A stretch of 64,000 nucleotides of DNA from Rhodanobacteraceae bacterium (GTDB lineage: Bacteria > Pseudomonadota > Gammaproteobacteria > Xanthomonadales > SZUA-5), in NCBI GenBank assembly GCA_024234055.1, contig JACKOW010000002.1, positions 62,001 to 126,000 on the forward strand. The letters run 5' to 3'. Numbering within the stretch: the first letter of the stretch is position 1; every line of letters begins with the position of its first letter. The translations under genes and the position numbers were made by a program. Positions 8,072 through 17,100 of this stretch are shown here, in pieces. Under the pieces are notes generated by a model. The model saw only the letters and a program-made list of their open reading frames with translations, was not told the DNA's origin and ran no database searches.

Positions 8072-9316
8072 TCAGCGCCCCAGCTTGTCGAGCACCGCGC
8101 GCAGATCCGGCCCCATCGGCGCATTGAACTGGCGCTCGTCGCCGCTGTCGCCCCAGGGGAAGCGCAGGCTGTGGGCGTGCAGGAACAGGCGCTTGAGGCC
8201 GCGGGATTTCATCAACTTGTTGAAGTTCTCGTCGCCATACTTGGGATCGCCGGCCAGCGGATGACCGATGTGCTGGGCGTGTACGCGGATCTGGTGGGTG
8301 CGGCCGGTGACGATTTCGACCTCGACCAGGGTGGCGTCGGCATAGCGCTCGATGACCTTGAAGCGTGACAGCGAGGCCTTGCCCAGGTCCTCATTGACTT
8401 CGACCATGCGCTCGCCGCCGCGCAGCTGGTTCTTGTGCAGTGCGGCGTCGACCTCGAAGCGTTCCTGTTTGGGAGAACCTGCAATCAGGGCGAAATAGCG
8501 CTTCTGCACCTTGTTTTCGCGGATCAGCGCCTGCAATCGGCGCAGTGCACTGTGCTTCTTGGCCAGCAGCAACAAGCCGCTGGTGTCGCGATCGAGGCGA
8601 TGCACCAGTTCGATGTTCTGGGTGGGGCGGATGGCGCGCATGGCCTCGATGGCCCCCAGGGAAATGCCGCTGCCGCCGTGGGCCGCCAGCCCGCTGGGCT
8701 TGTCGAGCAGCAGAAATTCGCCATCTTCGAACACGATGCGTTCGGCCAGGGTGTCGCGCAAGCCCTCCGAGGGAGCGGCCAATTCGCCCGCTTCAGCCAC
8801 CCGCAGCGGTGGGATGCGCACCAGATCGCCGGCTTCCAGGCGCTGTTCGGGTTTGGCGCGCTTGCCATTGATCCGCACCTGGCCGGTGCGCAGCACCCGG
8901 TAGACGGCACTCTTGGGCACACCCTTCAGGCGTGAGGCCAGGAAGTTGTCGATGCGCTGGCCGGCGCGCTCGCTGTCCACCGTCTCGATACGCACGGCCA
9001 CGGGCTCGGGAGGCGGCGCCGGGGCGGGCGCGGGCCGAGGCGACGCCGCCGGCAGAGATCGGGATCGCGGCGTCTCTGGGCGCGCTGTGCGGCCGGATTC
9101 TGGCTTTCGCGAGACAGACCTGGCCGACGGTTTGCGTGACTGCTCGCGTGCCGGGCCGTCCTTGGCTGCCGCGGCAACCCGCCCGGAAGGCGACTTGCGC
9201 GGCTCTGACGAGCGTCCGGCGCGGCTGCCAGTGACGTTCATCACCCGCTTGTTGCCCTTCGCACCCTTTGCTGGCGGCGTTGCACCCCGCCCGGCAGGCC
9301 TGGAACTCTTGCGCAT
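8072..9316 (-). CDS. rluC: 23S rRNA pseudouridine synthase RluC
   Basis: This enzyme converts uridines of the large-subunit rRNA to pseudouridine (positions 955, 2504 and 2580 in E. coli). After a long basic, Pro/Ala-rich N-terminal tail (about 110 residues, probably disordered) come an S4 RNA-binding domain (RIDNFLASRLKGVPKSAVYR) and the catalytic domain with the RluA-family motif HRLDRDTSG, whose Asp is the nucleophile. The start is placed at ATG 9316 (MRKSSRP). The frame is open to 9487, but that extension runs into the rne leader. The product is 414 aa, longer than E. coli RluC because of the tail. The divergent rluC-rne arrangement is as in E. coli. Confidence 0.92.
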   Translation of the reverse strand: MRKSSRPAGRGATPPAKGAKGNKRVMNVTGSRAGRSSEPRKSPSGRVAAAAKDGPAREQSRKPSARSVSRKPESGRTARPETPRSRSLPAASPRPAPAPAPPPEPVAVRIETVDSERAGQRIDNFLASRLKGVPKSAVYRVLRTGQVRINGKRAKPEQRLEAGDLVRIPPLRVAEAGELAAPSEGLRDTLAERIVFEDGEFLLLDKPSGLAAHGGSGISLGAIEAMRAIRPTQNIELVHRLDRDTSGLLLLAKKHSALRRLQALIRENKVQKRYFALIAGSPKQERFEVDAALHKNQLRGGERMVEVNEDLGKASLSRFKVIERYADATLVEVEIVTGRTHQIRVHAQHIGHPLAGDPKYGDENFNKLMKSRGLKRLFLHAHSLRFPWGDSGDERQFNAPMGPDLRAVLDKLGR

Positions 9317-9620
9317 AGTCGCTTTCCAACGCTGAGGATGCTTCCGCCGCCTGAGCTTGTTATGATCGGGCGGTCCGCGTCTTGGCCACCCATCAGGGGC
9401 CAGGGCAAGGAACCGTCCAGGGAAGCTAGAGTATAGAGCCGTCGGACGGAGGACCCGAGACCCCGCATGGGGCCTTGCGTAACCCAAGGATTTGTAAGCG
9501 CGCTCCCGCCTCGCCTTTCACATTCCAGGCGCCGCCCACGCTTTTGCCAATGGCAAAGTCGGTTGCGGCCTCAGCGGAAAGAAGGGTCGCGGTGGTTGAG
9601 CGGCAAGGGCAACAATAAAA
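9317..9620 (+). promoter_or_regulatory. rluC-rne divergent intergenic region with long rne 5' leader
   Basis: About 300 bp separate the divergent starts. In E. coli the rne mRNA has a long structured leader that RNase E itself cleaves to autoregulate its synthesis. The length and gene order here fit the same arrangement, but I did not identify the E. coli hairpins. A weak Shine-Dalgarno CAAGGG (9604-9609) precedes the rne ATG at 9621. Confidence 0.5.
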
Positions 9621-12600
9621 ATGAAGAGAATGTTGATTAACGCCACGCAGCCGGAAGAGCTGCGTGTAGCCATCGTCGATGGCCAGTCGCTGTACGATCT
9701 CGATCTGGAAATTCCTTCACGGGAACAGAAAAAATCGAATATCTACAAGGCTCGTATCACCCGAGTCGAACCCAGTCTTGAGGCGTGTTTCGTCGAATAC
9801 GGCGGCGATCGTCACGGCTTTTTGCCACTCAAGGAAATCTCGCGGCAATACTTTGCCGAGGGCACCAGCCTGAAGAACAACATCCGTGAAATCCTGCGCG
9901 AAGGCCAGGAGATCATGGTGCAGGTCGAGAAGGAAGAGCGTGGCAACAAGGGCGCCGCCCTGACCACCTTCATCTCGCTGGCTGGCCGCTATCTGGTGCT
10001 GATGCCGAACAGCCCCAATGCCGGTGGCGTCTCGCGCCGGATCGAGGGCGAGGATCGGCAGGCCCTGAAGGAGGCCATGGATCAGCTCGAAGTGCCCGAT
10101 GGCATGAGCCTGATCGTGCGCACCGCGGGCATGGGTCGCGATGCCGAAGAACTGCAGTGGGATCTCAATTATCTGACGCAACTCTGGCAGGCCATTGATG
10201 GGGCCTTCAAGTCGCGTCCGGCGCCTTTCCTGGTCTACCAGGAGAGCAAGCTGATCATCCGTGCCCTGCGCGACTATCTGCGCAGCGACGTGGGCGAGAT
10301 CCTGGTCGACAGCGAAGAGGTCTACAACGAAGCGCGCGATTTCATGCAGCAGGTGATGCCGCCGAATCTGCGCAAGCTCAAGTTCTACAACGATTCGATC
10401 CCGCTATTCACGCGTTACCAGATCGAGAGTCAGATCGAGAGCGCCTTCTCGCGCCAGGTGCGGCTGCCCAGCGGTGGCTCGCTGGTGATCGATCCGGGCG
10501 AAGCCCTGACCGCGGTCGACATCAACTCGGCGCGCGCCACCAAGGGCGGTGACATCGAGGAAACGGCCTTCAATACCAACCTTGAGGCCGCCGAAGAAAT
10601 TGCTCGCCAGTTGCGCATCCGCGACGTCGGCGGACTGGTGGTGATCGATTTCATCGACATGGAAAACCAGCGTCACCAGCGCGAAGTGGAAGATCGCATC
10701 CGCGATGCCATGAAGCTGGATCGAGCCCGCGTGCAGATCGGCCGCATTTCCCGCTTCGGCCTGCTGGAGCTGTCGCGCCAGCGACTGCGCCCGTCGCTGG
10801 GTGAATCCAGCGCGATGATGTGTCCGCGCTGCTCCGGCAACGGCCGCATCCGCAGCGTCGAATCGCTGTCGCTGTCGATCCTGCGCCTGATCGAAGAGCA
10901 GTCGATGAAGGACAACACCGGGCAGGTGGTGGTCCAGGTGCCGACTGAAGTTGCCAATTACCTGTTGAACGAGAAGCGCGCGGCCATCAGTGCCATCGAG
11001 CAGCGCCACGAGACGCCGGTGATCGTCATTGGCAACGAGCACATCGAAACCCCGGAATTCGAGATTCAGCGCGTGCGAGCCTCGGAGGTCGAGGAAAATC
11101 CCCGTCCGAGTTACGCCCGAGTACAGACGCCGGCTTCGGTGGCGATGGAAAAGGCCATGGCCGGCGGCGGCACCGAGGCCCAGGGAGAAGCACCTGCGGT
11201 CAGCGGCATACGCCCGCAGATGCCGGCACCGGTGCGCACTGCCGTCGAGGAACAGCCCGCACCGGCAGCGGAGATCCCGGCGCCGGTGCAGCATCTGGGC
11301 CTGGTGGCGCGTTTCATGGGCTGGCTGCGCAAGCGTTCGGCAGCACCCGCTGCCGACACGGCCGTAGCCGACACCAAGCCGGAAAGCGAAGAATCCAGTG
11401 CGAGCGGAAGCGCCGGCAGCAACAACCGCGGTTCCCAGCGCAACGACCGCGACCGTGACCGCAACCGCGGTCGCCGAGGGGATCGCCCGGATCGTTCCGA
11501 TCGATCCGACCGTGGCGAACGCAAGGAACGCAGCGAGACCGCTGCGGCCAGTCCGGCAGCAGCGGACTCTGATCGTCGCGGCGACCGACAGCAGCGCCAG
11601 CGCGGCGATCGCCAGCGCCAGGATCCCAGGCAGCAGAACAAGCAGCCGGCGCCAGCCACGGGCGGCGAAGCGCAGGCGAGCCGTGACCCGGCTGCAGCGC
11701 AGCAGCCATCGCGGCGGCAGGACCGGCCGCAGCGCCAACGGGGCGAGCCGAGAAAGCCTGAGGCCGCACCGGCCACCAGCGACGACGCCCTGCTGGCAGC
11801 AGCGGCGACCGCTACCGCCGCGAGTGTACTGGGCGCAGACGTGATGGCAGATCAGGCCACCGATGCGAGCGCGTCTTCGGTGAGCGAAAGCACGGCCACA
11901 CCCACCGCAGCCACGGGTGAAGGCGCAACAGCAGAAGGCGCGCCACGCAAGCGCCGTCGCCGTGGTGGCCGTCGTCGCCGCGGTGGTCGTCGCGAGGAAG
12001 GCAACGCGGCTGGAACAGCCGAGAATCCGGCGGCCGCCGATGCCGAAAGCGACTGGTCCGAAGACAACGAATCGGAGTCGGACGAGTCCACCGAGTCCAC
12101 CAGCACCGACATCACACACAAGATGCCGCCGGTACCGGCGCCTGAGTCCGAGGCAAACCCGGCGATTGACGCGACGTCTGGCCAGTCAGAAGCCGCTGCC
12201 ATGCCGGAATCCGCCGCTGTCGCGAATCCCCCCGTGGTGCCAGCAGAAGCCGCGATCGCAACACCCGCGGAGGCCGAGCCGGCCCCGACAGCGGTTGCTG
12301 AAGCCGCGCCCGAGTCTACGGCCCCGTCTCAGCCCGAGCCGAAACTGGCCGACACCCAGCCCGTACCGGTGGTGGCGCAAGGCCCGACCGTTGTTGCGAA
12401 CGTGGCTGCAGCAGCGGCCCCGACCGCGCTCGAGCCAGTCGCTGCAGAGCCGACGCCAGCTGCGCTGTCCACGGACACACCGGCACCGTCGAAGGCAACT
12501 GCTGACGCTGAAGTGGCTGTCAAGGCTGAGGCGACCCCGACTGCCGCATCCGCAGAGCCGACGCCCAAGGCACCCGTGACCCCGCCGCCTCCGCGATCGG

Positions 12601-12773
12601 GCGATCTGTTCTCCAAGGCATCGCAGCGCGTCGCGGCCGTGGTGGCCGACGAGCCGGAAGCGGACAAGGAAGAGGAAGCCGTGGTAGCGGCTACGGCCGA
12701 AGCCGCCGAAGACTCGGTTGCTGACACCGAAGCTGCCCCGGCGCCGACATCGGACGACAGCCGCAACAGCTGA
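9621..12773 (+). CDS. rne: ribonuclease E
   Basis: The 1050-aa main endoribonuclease of the RNA degradosome, acting in mRNA decay and rRNA/tRNA maturation. It begins MKRMLINATQPEELRVAIVD, very close to E. coli. The S1 domain is at about residues 35-120. The DNase I-like catalytic core has acidic residues at Asp300 and Asp346, matching E. coli D303 and D346. The zinc-link CPRCSGNG has cysteines at 401 and 404. From about residue 510 the protein is low-complexity and probably disordered. It has an Arg-rich RNA-binding stretch (RDRDRNRGRRGDRPDRSDR, about 610-640), a second basic cluster (RKRRRRGGRRRRGGRRE, about 775-795) and an Ala/Pro/Glu-rich tail, which would be the scaffold for partners. It is transcribed alone. 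Confidence 0.97.
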   Translation: MKRMLINATQPEELRVAIVDGQSLYDLDLEIPSREQKKSNIYKARITRVEPSLEACFVEYGGDRHGFLPLKEISRQYFAEGTSLKNNIREILREGQEIMVQVEKEERGNKGAALTTFISLAGRYLVLMPNSPNAGGVSRRIEGEDRQALKEAMDQLEVPDGMSLIVRTAGMGRDAEELQWDLNYLTQLWQAIDGAFKSRPAPFLVYQESKLIIRALRDYLRSDVGEILVDSEEVYNEARDFMQQVMPPNLRKLKFYNDSIPLFTRYQIESQIESAFSRQVRLPSGGSLVIDPGEALTAVDINSARATKGGDIEETAFNTNLEAAEEIARQLRIRDVGGLVVIDFIDMENQRHQREVEDRIRDAMKLDRARVQIGRISRFGLLELSRQRLRPSLGESSAMMCPRCSGNGRIRSVESLSLSILRLIEEQSMKDNTGQVVVQVPTEVANYLLNEKRAAISAIEQRHETPVIVIGNEHIETPEFEIQRVRASEVEENPRPSYARVQTPASVAMEKAMAGGGTEAQGEAPAVSGIRPQMPAPVRTAVEEQPAPAAEIPAPVQHLGLVARFMGWLRKRSAAPAADTAVADTKPESEESSASGSAGSNNRGSQRNDRDRDRNRGRRGDRPDRSDRSDRGERKERSETAAASPAAADSDRRGDRQQRQRGDRQRQDPRQQNKQPAPATGGEAQASRDPAAAQQPSRRQDRPQRQRGEPRKPEAAPATSDDALLAAAATATAASVLGADVMADQATDASASSVSESTATPTAATGEGATAEGAPRKRRRRGGRRRRGGRREEGNAAGTAENPAAADAESDWSEDNESESDESTESTSTDITHKMPPVPAPESEANPAIDATSGQSEAAAMPESAAVANPPVVPAEAAIATPAEAEPAPTAVAEAAPESTAPSQPEPKLADTQPVPVVAQGPTVVANVAAAAAPTALEPVAAEPTPAALSTDTPAPSKATADAEVAVKAEATPTAASAEPTPKAPVTPPPPRSGDLFSKASQRVAAVVADEPEADKEEEAVVAATAEAAEDSVADTEAAPAPTSDDSRNS

Positions 12774-12787
12774 TCGACCGCTATGAG

Positions 12788-12814
12788 CCCGGAACGCGCC
12801 TGGCGCGTTCCGGG
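12788..12814. terminator. 13-bp perfect hairpin after rne
   Basis: CCCGGAACGCGCC is followed after one base by its exact complement, 14 bp past the rne stop. It has no T-tract on either strand, so it may be a processing or stabilising 3' hairpin as much as an intrinsic terminator. Confidence 0.6.
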
Positions 12815-12915
12815 TGATCATGGACGAGGCGGTGCGCCGGCGCTGTGGCGAAGAATGTAGCGGTGCCGTCACGCAGGCCCTGCGGGCCAACGCACCAGAG
12901 CCGGCAAATTGCCTG

Positions 12916-12955
12916 TCGTAAGTCATGTTGCCCGCGCAGCGGGCTACGTGACGCT
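12916..12955. repeat. dispersed palindrome, GTCATGTTGCCCGC type
   Basis: GTCATGTTGCCCGCGCAGCG followed by GGCTACGTGAC pairs with itself. A close relative with TCCGC..GCGGA substitutions is at 18501-18590. It is a different family from the RAYT-linked REPs. Confidence 0.6.
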
Positions 12956-13014
12956 CCTGGCCTGTCGCCGTTTTCAGACAGGCCCTGTGGGCCAACCTGA
13001 ATTGCATTCCTTGC

Positions 13015-13264
13015 TAGCCCGCATTTCTCCCACCTGTTGCGGAAGATCGCGCAGGGCTTTGCGACTAGCGCAAGGCGCGACGACGAGGAATGGTGATTCC
13101 ATTGCGAGGAGGAGCAACGCAGCGATAGTCGCAAAGAACGAGCGAGGGCCGCAAAGCGGGCAGATGCGGCCAAACACTCTGTGACTGGTGCGCGCCTCGG
13201 AATCGCCTTGTACCGCTAGGGAATTGGGGGCATCTGCTCGCGCAGGTGTGAGAAATGCGGGCTA
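13015..13264. mobile_element. 250-bp MITE-like element with 22-bp terminal inverted repeats
   Basis: The left end, TAGCCCGCATTTCTC and onward at 13015-13036, is matched in inverse orientation at 13243-13264 with one mismatch. Nested inside is a second inverted pair, CTTTGCGACTAGCG and CGATAGTCGCAAAG. No protein is encoded. A related segment of the left end (CCCGCATTTCTCC, then TGTTGCGG) occurs inverted near 39016-39055 upstream of mrcB, so the sequence is repeated in the genome. No obvious target-site duplication is visible. A non-autonomous element is the best guess. Confidence 0.55.
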
Positions 13265-13325
13265 GGTTGCCGCGTCGGATGGCAACGCAGCGGTGCACGC
13301 TCTTCCCCTGCCCCCTGCCCCGCTC

Positions 13326-13964
13326 TCAAGCCTCGGTCAGCAAGCCGTAGCGCAGCAGCATCAGCGTCAATGCCGATTCGGTATCGACATCCAGCTTGTC
13401 GTAGATACGCGACTTGTAGGTGTGGACGGTCTTCTCGCTGATGTGCAGTCGCTCGGCGATGTCCACCGAGCGCACGCCGCGCCCGAGCATCAAGGCCACC
13501 CCCAGTTCACGGGCGGTCAAACGGTCCAGAGGTGATTGCTCGCCGCTGGTCGCCGCGAGGGCCAGACGCTGGGCGATGTCATGGTCGATGAAGCGTTGAC
13601 CCGCAGCCACGGTGCGGACTGCACGCCGCAGGGTCTCCTCGCTGCAGTTCTTGGTGAGAAAACCGCTGGCGCCTGCTTCCAGCAGCAAGCGAGGCAAGGG
13701 CCCGTCGCTGTGCATGGTGACGATCACCACGCGCGTGCGAGATTTGTTCCGGGCCAGGCGTTGGGTGACTTCCACACCGCTGATGCCGGGCATGCTCACA
13801 TCCAGGATCAATACGTCCGGCGCGGATTCGCGCACGATCTGCAACGCCTGCTCGCCTGATTCGCCCTCGGCAATGACTTCGATACCCGAATCGCCGGCCA
13901 GCATTCCGCGAAATCCCACCCGAATGATGGCGTGGTCATCGACGATCGCAACTCGGATGGTCAT
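13326..13964 (-). CDS. NarL/FixJ-type response regulator (LuxR HTH)
   Basis: A 212-aa two-component regulator. The receiver domain (about residues 1-120) has the acidic pair in VAIVDDHAIIRVGF, the phospho-acceptor Asp in VLILDVSMPG and the Lys in FLTKN. The LuxR-type HTH follows (about 145-205, LTARELGVALMLGRG and HISEKTVHTYKSRI). The layout resembles GacA/UvrY. The start chosen is ATG 13964 (MTIRVAIVDD), because receiver domains usually begin at that point; the frame is open to 14003. No histidine kinase is adjacent, so it is an orphan here. Target genes are not evident. Confidence 0.9.
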   Translation of the reverse strand: MTIRVAIVDDHAIIRVGFRGMLAGDSGIEVIAEGESGEQALQIVRESAPDVLILDVSMPGISGVEVTQRLARNKSRTRVVIVTMHSDGPLPRLLLEAGASGFLTKNCSEETLRRAVRTVAAGQRFIDHDIAQRLALAATSGEQSPLDRLTARELGVALMLGRGVRSVDIAERLHISEKTVHTYKSRIYDKLDVDTESALTLMLLRYGLLTEA

Positions 13965-14127
13965 GGCAACGCTCCGGTGATTCGCTCTGGTGCAAGTTTG
14001 CACGAATCGATCACCCGTGTGAAATCCGCGTAGATGCCTGACCCAGGCAGAAAAATGCTGGCCGTATGCGGGCCCGGCGGTGCCCTATGCTTGGCGCCTT
14101 CCTCCCCGCCCACAAGCTCCCGAGTTC

Positions 14128-17100
14128 ATGCGACCCAACGTCCTCCGGTACCTGGTATTCGCCTTGCACTGCCTGGTCCTGACGCTGCCGGGCCATCAAG
14201 CGTGGGCCGAGGACGTTCTCGACCAGCAAGCGCAGGCCTGGGTGCAACGCCAGCAATCCGTACGGGTGGCACCGGACCCTGATCTGGCGCCGCTGGATTC
14301 GCTGGATGCCAATGGGCGCCATGTCGGATTGTCTGCCGATCTGCTGCAACTGATCTCAAGGCGCAGCGGTCTGCGCTTCGATATCCGGCGCGCCGACAAC
14401 TTCGATTCCGCCCGTGAGCAACTGAAGAGCGGCGGCGTCGAGATGCTGACCAGCGTATTCGCCACCGATCGTCGCGCCAGCGAGATGCTCTTCAGCCGGC
14501 CCTATCTGCATCTGCCGGCGGCCATGATCGGACGCGCCGAGGCCGACTCCGTTGTCGATCTGGATTCCCTGCGAGAGCGTCGTATCGCGGTGGTCCAAGG
14601 GCATGTCTGGGCAGAGCTGCTGCGCGACGCCGGCTTTGATGCGGAGCTGCAAGCCGCGCCGAGCGTGCGAGCGGCCCTCCTGGAGGTGGCCGAAGGACGT
14701 GCTGATGTCTACATCGGCGATCTTCTCAGTGCCGACCACGCGATGCAACGCAGCGGTTTGAAGCGCGCACTTCGGGTGGTGGGTCAGCCTGGTCTGGAAG
14801 CCGATCTGGCCTTTGGCATACGTCCGGATTTGCCGGATCTCAAGCGCGTGCTGGATCAGGCGCTGGCCAGCATCACCGTGGCCGAAGAAGCCGCTCTGCG
14901 CGCGCGCTGGGAAGGTCGCTCATCTGCCGATATCGCCCTGGCGCCTGCGGTGCCGATTCCGGCCTCAGTGTCTGCCGAGATCACTCTGCTCAAGTCCGAA
15001 GTGGCTTCCAGAAAGGACTGGGACGAGGAGCAACGGAGCGCGGCACTCGCGCAGATTGACAGCGCTCAAGCCCGTGATGGCGAGGCCGATGCCAGTATCG
15101 CGCGAATCGCTGCCCTCAGCGCCGATGCACAGACAGCCACTGCCGATATCGAGCGCGCACAAGCCACTGATCAGCAGCAGGCCCGGGCCGAGGATTTGCT
15201 GCGCTGGCGCGGCAGTCTGCCCCAGCGGGCCTCGGTCAACGATCTGGAACAATTGTTGGCCACCGAGCAGGCTGCACGCACCGCGCTTCAGGACAAGTTG
15301 ACCCAGGCCACCAACGCCAGCAATGAGTGGCAGCAGCGTCCCGGCCCGCTCCGACGGGAACTGAGCGAACTGAGCGCACGTATCGACTCCCTGTCCCCCG
15401 GCGAGGAAGGCGGCACACTGGAGGAGCGCATCGAGCGCCTGGGCAAGATGGCCGATCTGCGCGCGCTGCGTGCGCGTCAGGCGCTGTTGCTGGCTGAGCA
15501 GAGCCAACTCGACCTGCAGCTCGAAGGCGCCGAGGCGCGCAAGCAGAATCTGGCGCGTGATCTCAGTGACCGCAACGAGCGCGTGGCGACACTGGAGCAG
15601 CTGATTGCAGAGCGCAGCAACAATGAACTGAGCACCGAGATCGAGCGCCTTCAGGCGCAAGCCGAACTTCATGAGAATTCGCCTGCGCCCTTGCGCGATC
15701 TCGCCCGGGAGAATCTCGAGAGCGCCGAACAACTGCTGGCCCTGACCCAGCGGATCGCTGAGCTGCGAGAGCGGGTGCAGGCCCTGACCACGCAGACCAA
15801 TCGCACCGGCCTGTCGCTGAGCAACGCTCAGGCCCGTATCAAGATCGGTGGCATTACCGACTCGATCGGCAAGGTGCTGATGGCCGAGCGCCGCAAACTG
15901 CCCAGCACGGCCGCGCTTCGGTCCCAGCAACTGGACATGCGCGCGGAGGCGGCCGAGGCCCAGTTGGCCCAGATCGCCCTTTCCGAGGAACGCGATGCGC
16001 TTGCCAGCGTGCAAGGCGCGCTGGCGGAACGCCTGGCGGAAGCGGATTCCGAGCCGCCGCTGGCACCGGAACGCAAGGCCCAGCTCACGGATCTGCTGCT
16101 CTTGCGGGTGCAGTTGCTGCCACGCCTGCAGCAGCAGTATCTGCGCTTGACCCAGCTGCTGGGCGACGCCGACACGCAGCTTGAGCAACTCATCGGCAGC
16201 GCCGGACAACTCACCGCGCTGCTGGACCAGAATCTGCTGTGGGTGCCCAGCCACCCGCCGGTCAGTCTGCGCTGGACGGGGGAACTCTGGGAGCAATGGC
16301 GGGACCTGCTCAAGCCGACGCGCTGGCGTCATGTCGCCGAAAGGATCCTGGACCGTTTGCCCGAGAATCCGCTGTGGATCGCTGGCCTGCTGCTGCCTCT
16401 GGTCCTGGTGTTGCTGCGCCGCCGCATCGACCGGGCGCTGAAGCAGCTGGCCGACAATCTGCGCAGGGTGCGCGAGGACCGTTACCGTTACACGATGCGT
16501 GCACTGGTGCTGACGGCCGTGCGCGCGGCACCGATGATGCTGCTGATGCTCATGCTCGGACACATCCTGCAAAGCGTGGGCGCCGGCGGCCGTTTCACCC
16601 ACAGCCTCGGTAGAGCGCTCAGCGCCATCGCTCCCTATCTGTACGTCCTGACGCTGACCATCGCCATGTGCCGCGACAACGGTCTGGCCCAGGCGCATCT
16701 GCGCTGGCCGCGCGCTCGTCGTGCAGCGATCCTGCGGCTGCGCTCCTTCCTCTATCTGGCGTTCATTCCCCTGCTGGTGCTCGCCAGCGTCTGCTTTGCG
16801 CGCGACCTGGACAGCGCCAATGGCACCTTGTTGCGCATGGTGCTGGTGATACTGCATCTGTCATTGGCGGCCATCAGCTGGTGGCTGCTGCATCCAGAGC
16901 GCTTGCTGTCGACACGCGGCGGTAGCCCGGGACATCAGTCGGGCATGAAGCGCGCCCTGCGGCTGGGACTGACGCTCGCTTTCCTGATGCTCGCGGCACT
17001 GCCTCTGTTCGGCTTCGTGCTGACCTCAGCCCTGCTGCTGAAGCTCAGCCTGAGCACGCTGGCGGTGCTGCTGGCCGTCAGCCTCGCACACGGCCTGGTC

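Noticed and set aside
14965..16857. Long minus-strand open frame in the mscK-like gene
   Set aside because: A Gln/His-rich shadow frame antisense to a clearly conserved channel.
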